From the NCBI RefSeq assembly GCF_027706145.1, contig NZ_JAQFWW010000002.1, forward strand, positions 806,001 through 870,000: a stretch of DNA of 64,000 nt, given 5' to 3'. Below, in pieces: positions 62,239 to 64,000 of this stretch (within the stretch, counting starts at the first letter, position 1; each line of letters begins with the position of its first letter). Source of the stretch: Bacillus changyiensis. Its GTDB lineage: Bacteria > Bacillota > Bacilli > Bacillales > Bacillaceae. The notes beneath the pieces are model-generated. The model saw only the letters and a program-made list of their open reading frames with translations, ran no database searches and had not been told where the DNA came from. The translations under genes were made by a program, and so were the position numbers.

Positions 62239-63663
62239 TGAAGTGACCCCATAAAGTTAGACACGTTTTTTTATTAGGCTGCTTGGGCATGAGTACGGTA
62301 CTGAACCGGGCTCATGCCTTTTAATTTTGCCTTGATTCGCTTGTGATTATAGTAATAAATATAATTCTTTAATTCTTGTTTAAAATGCTCCATACTTTCA
62401 AATTCTTTTAAATAAAGTAATTCAGACTTTAATAATCTCCATGACTGCGTTATCCAAGCAGTTCCCCTTACGGGACATACTTTGAATAATTCCATGTTCT
62501 TTTAATGCAAATTGATACTGCTTCATCTGATAGTGCCAGCCTTGATCAGAATGGAGGAGGAGGGGGGTCCCCTTCGTTTAAGCGCTTAAAAGCTTTGTCC
62601 AACATTTTAGAAACAAGTGGATAAACAGGACGCTTTTCTATGTTGTAGGCTATAATTTCTCCGTTATATAAATCAAGAATTGGGGATAAATATAGTTTCT
62701 CTCCAAGTAAATGAAACTCGGTCACATCCGTTACCCATTTCTCATTTGGTTTAGAAGCAGTAAAGTCACGTTCTAAAATATTAGGCGCAACTTTGCCTAC
62801 TTGCCCTCGATAGGAGCGATACTTTTTCATACGCACCAAACTTTTTAACCCCATATTCTTCATCAAGCGCTGAACTGTTTTATGATTTATCTTTACTCCT
62901 CGATTATGTAATTCCATTGTGATGCGACGATATCCATATCGTTCTTGATGTTCCTCAAAAATTTGCTTAATCAATTCTTTTTCTTCCGCATACTTATCTG
63001 GACGATTTAGTTGTTTTATCCAGTAATAATAGGTACTGCGTGCAATACCAGCCACCTTCACTAGATCGATGACTTTAAATTCATGCCTTAATTCATATAT
63101 TACTTGCGCTTTGTCTTGTTCTGTAATTTTTCCTTTTCTTGAATTAAGGGCCTTCAACTTTTTTAAATAAGCATTCTCCATGCGTAAACGCTCAATTTCA
63201 GCTCGTAACGCTTCTTCTGATCCTTCTGATGGTTGATTCTTTTTAGGTTCTTTTTTCATGGATGGACGCCCCTTTTTCTTTGGTTTTAGGGCGTCAACCC
63301 CTTCTGCTTCAAAGGAACGGCTCCATTGGAGTATCGTAGAGGGAGAAGGTATATTGAAAATAGCAGCAGTCTCATTTATTGACGTCCCATTATCTTGCAT
63401 ATAATGAAGTATGTCTAGTTTATACTCTAAAGAGTGATTTGTGTACCCTTTATTAAAAGCTTCCTCACCATGATTCTTGTATTGATTAACCCAATTCCAG
63501 AATAGACCACGACTAAGGCCGAGCCTTTCTGCCATTATATTTCCTCCTTCTATTCCATTTAAATATGCTTTTACAGCTTGAATTTTAAATTCAGATGAAT
63601 ATTTAACCAAAAGAAAAGCACCTCCAAATTTTAGACTGTGTCTAAAATTTGGGGTGCAGTTCA
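62239..63663 (-). mobile_element. IS3-family (IS150-type) insertion sequence, defective
   Basis: About 1.43 kb with imperfect terminal inverted repeats: left TGAAGTGACCCC...TTAGACAC and right (minus strand) TGAACTGCACCCC...TTAGACAC. A 4-base TCCT direct repeat flanks it (62235-62238 and 63664-63667). It carries one broken transposase gene. Removing it and one TCCT rebuilds a perfect terminator hairpin, so it inserted into that loop. Confidence 0.85.
62274..63610 (-). pseudogene. IS150-type transposase OrfAB, frameshifted
   Basis: OrfA has two helix-turn-helix units (AERLGLSRGLFWNWVNQYK, INETAAIFNIPSPSTILQW) and a leucine-zipper end; OrfB has IARSTYYYWIKQL, RYGYRRITMEL and the DDE core ([21 protein letters not shown]). 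In this copy orfA and orfB run in one frame through LKALNSRKGKI. OrfB breaks at the C-rich run GGGGACCCCCC (about 62560) and again by a small deletion right after the catalytic DNAVME (about 62440-62490). The last 70 codons ([18 protein letters not shown] to RTHAQAA) are in a third frame. Inactive. Confidence 0.88.
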
Positions 63664-63689
63664 TCCTATGCAGCTCTTCTTTAGACCAC

Positions 63690-64000
63690 TCAGCCCTGTT
63701 GAACGAGCTGTTCCTGTTTAAACCAAAAATTTTCACTGACCGCCAATGTATATTCTGTATTCACAACCTGATGCCACCAATTTCGAGGTGCATAAATAAT
63801 TTCTCCCGGTTTTTGCGAAAACGCAATTGGTGTTGCCTGCTTAATAAGCGGTTTGTTTTCCATATCCTTTTGGTCAAACACATTTATATTGCCATCATAT
63901 AGATATGGCGTATCATCAGGAGGAAAAAACGCCCAATTCTTTCGGCCAAAAATAACAGCATTCCAAGCGTGTGTGCTGTTGAAATCCTGATGAAGCGGCG
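63690..64000 (-). CDS. Cupin-like (JmjC-type) protein, C-terminal part, cut by the window edge
   Basis: The visible 103 codons contain LHQDFNSTHAWNAVIFG, with the HxD iron ligands, KNWAFFPPDDTPYLYDG, and GEIIYAPRNWWHQVVNTEYT, with the distal histidine ligand. This is the double-stranded beta-helix core of cupin_8/JmjC hydroxylases, Fe(II)/2-oxoglutarate enzymes that hydroxylate proteins or small molecules. The N-terminus lies beyond the window. Its terminator (stem AAGAGCTGCA/TGCAGCTCTT) begins 14 bases after the stop and is split by the IS element. Confidence 0.8.
   Translation of the reverse strand, partial: PLHQDFNSTHAWNAVIFGRKNWAFFPPDDTPYLYDGNINVFDQKDMENKPLIKQATPIAFSQKPGEIIYAPRNWWHQVVNTEYTLAVSENFWFKQEQLVQQG

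Overview
The window reads as a chromosomal segment of a low-GC Bacillaceae bacterium, a facultative Bacillus relative. The evidence is a gntRKPZ operon with near-consensus GntR operator, GntR protein very like B. subtilis GntR, an ahpCF pair behind a perfect PerR box, T-box leaders, Rex boxes, cre-like sites, a XylR-type operator and sigma-A promoters with strong Shine-Dalgarno sequences. No species can be fixed from the sequence alone.

Layout. 1-2.1 kb: a partial membrane protein and a VanR/VanS-like two-component pair (minus). 2.4-2.75 kb: an unannotated type I toxin-antitoxin locus, a 32-aa holin-like toxin with an overlapping antisense RNA. 3.2-9.5 kb: galactose (Leloir) operon galK-galE-galT, a decayed second copy of the galT 3' end, a dispersed repeat and a ROK repressor whose own promoter and the galK promoter share an AT-rich dyad. 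9.6-15 kb: a dead XRE regulator and the gluconate operon gntR-K-P-Z. 15-20 kb: Rex-controlled adhE, a DUF421 protein and a ClC-type channel. 20.2-22.3 kb: ahpC-ahpF.

22.6-33.5 kb (minus): a class II two-peptide lantibiotic cluster, and the most interesting part of the window. Transcription order is lanA1 (alpha precursor), lanM1, lanA2 (beta precursor), lanM2, lanT, a 46-aa membrane peptide, then lanF and lanE immunity ABC genes. Each precursor sits directly before its own LanM. The alpha core has the lipid II-binding type CTxTxEC pattern; the beta core ends in CPTxxCTxxC but has lost the usual N-terminal cysteine.

33.8-44.6 kb: a MerR regulator whose start codon looks like ATA, a GH1 beta-glucosidase with divergent GntR regulator, a PadR-controlled operon of an HAAS-FtsW/RodA protein and an alpha/beta hydrolase with a 23-bp-arm palindrome over the promoter, and xylose genes xylA - sugar porter - xylB behind a perfect XylR-type operator. 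44.6-52.7 kb: a second two-component system, a DrrAB-like ABC exporter, a MerR-controlled multidrug ABC exporter, and a second PadR/HAAS pair.

52.8-64 kb is an accessory zone rich in gene remnants (helicase, zinc-motif protein, LuxR response regulator, RlmH, Fis-type HTH, SEC-C) among intact genes: a PfpI-like protein, a WYL regulator, the DEAD-box helicase dbpA, and a short threonyl-tRNA synthetase lacking the editing domains behind two tandem threonine T-boxes. The right end holds a broken IS150-type element that jumped into the loop of the transcription terminator of a cupin/JmjC-like gene.
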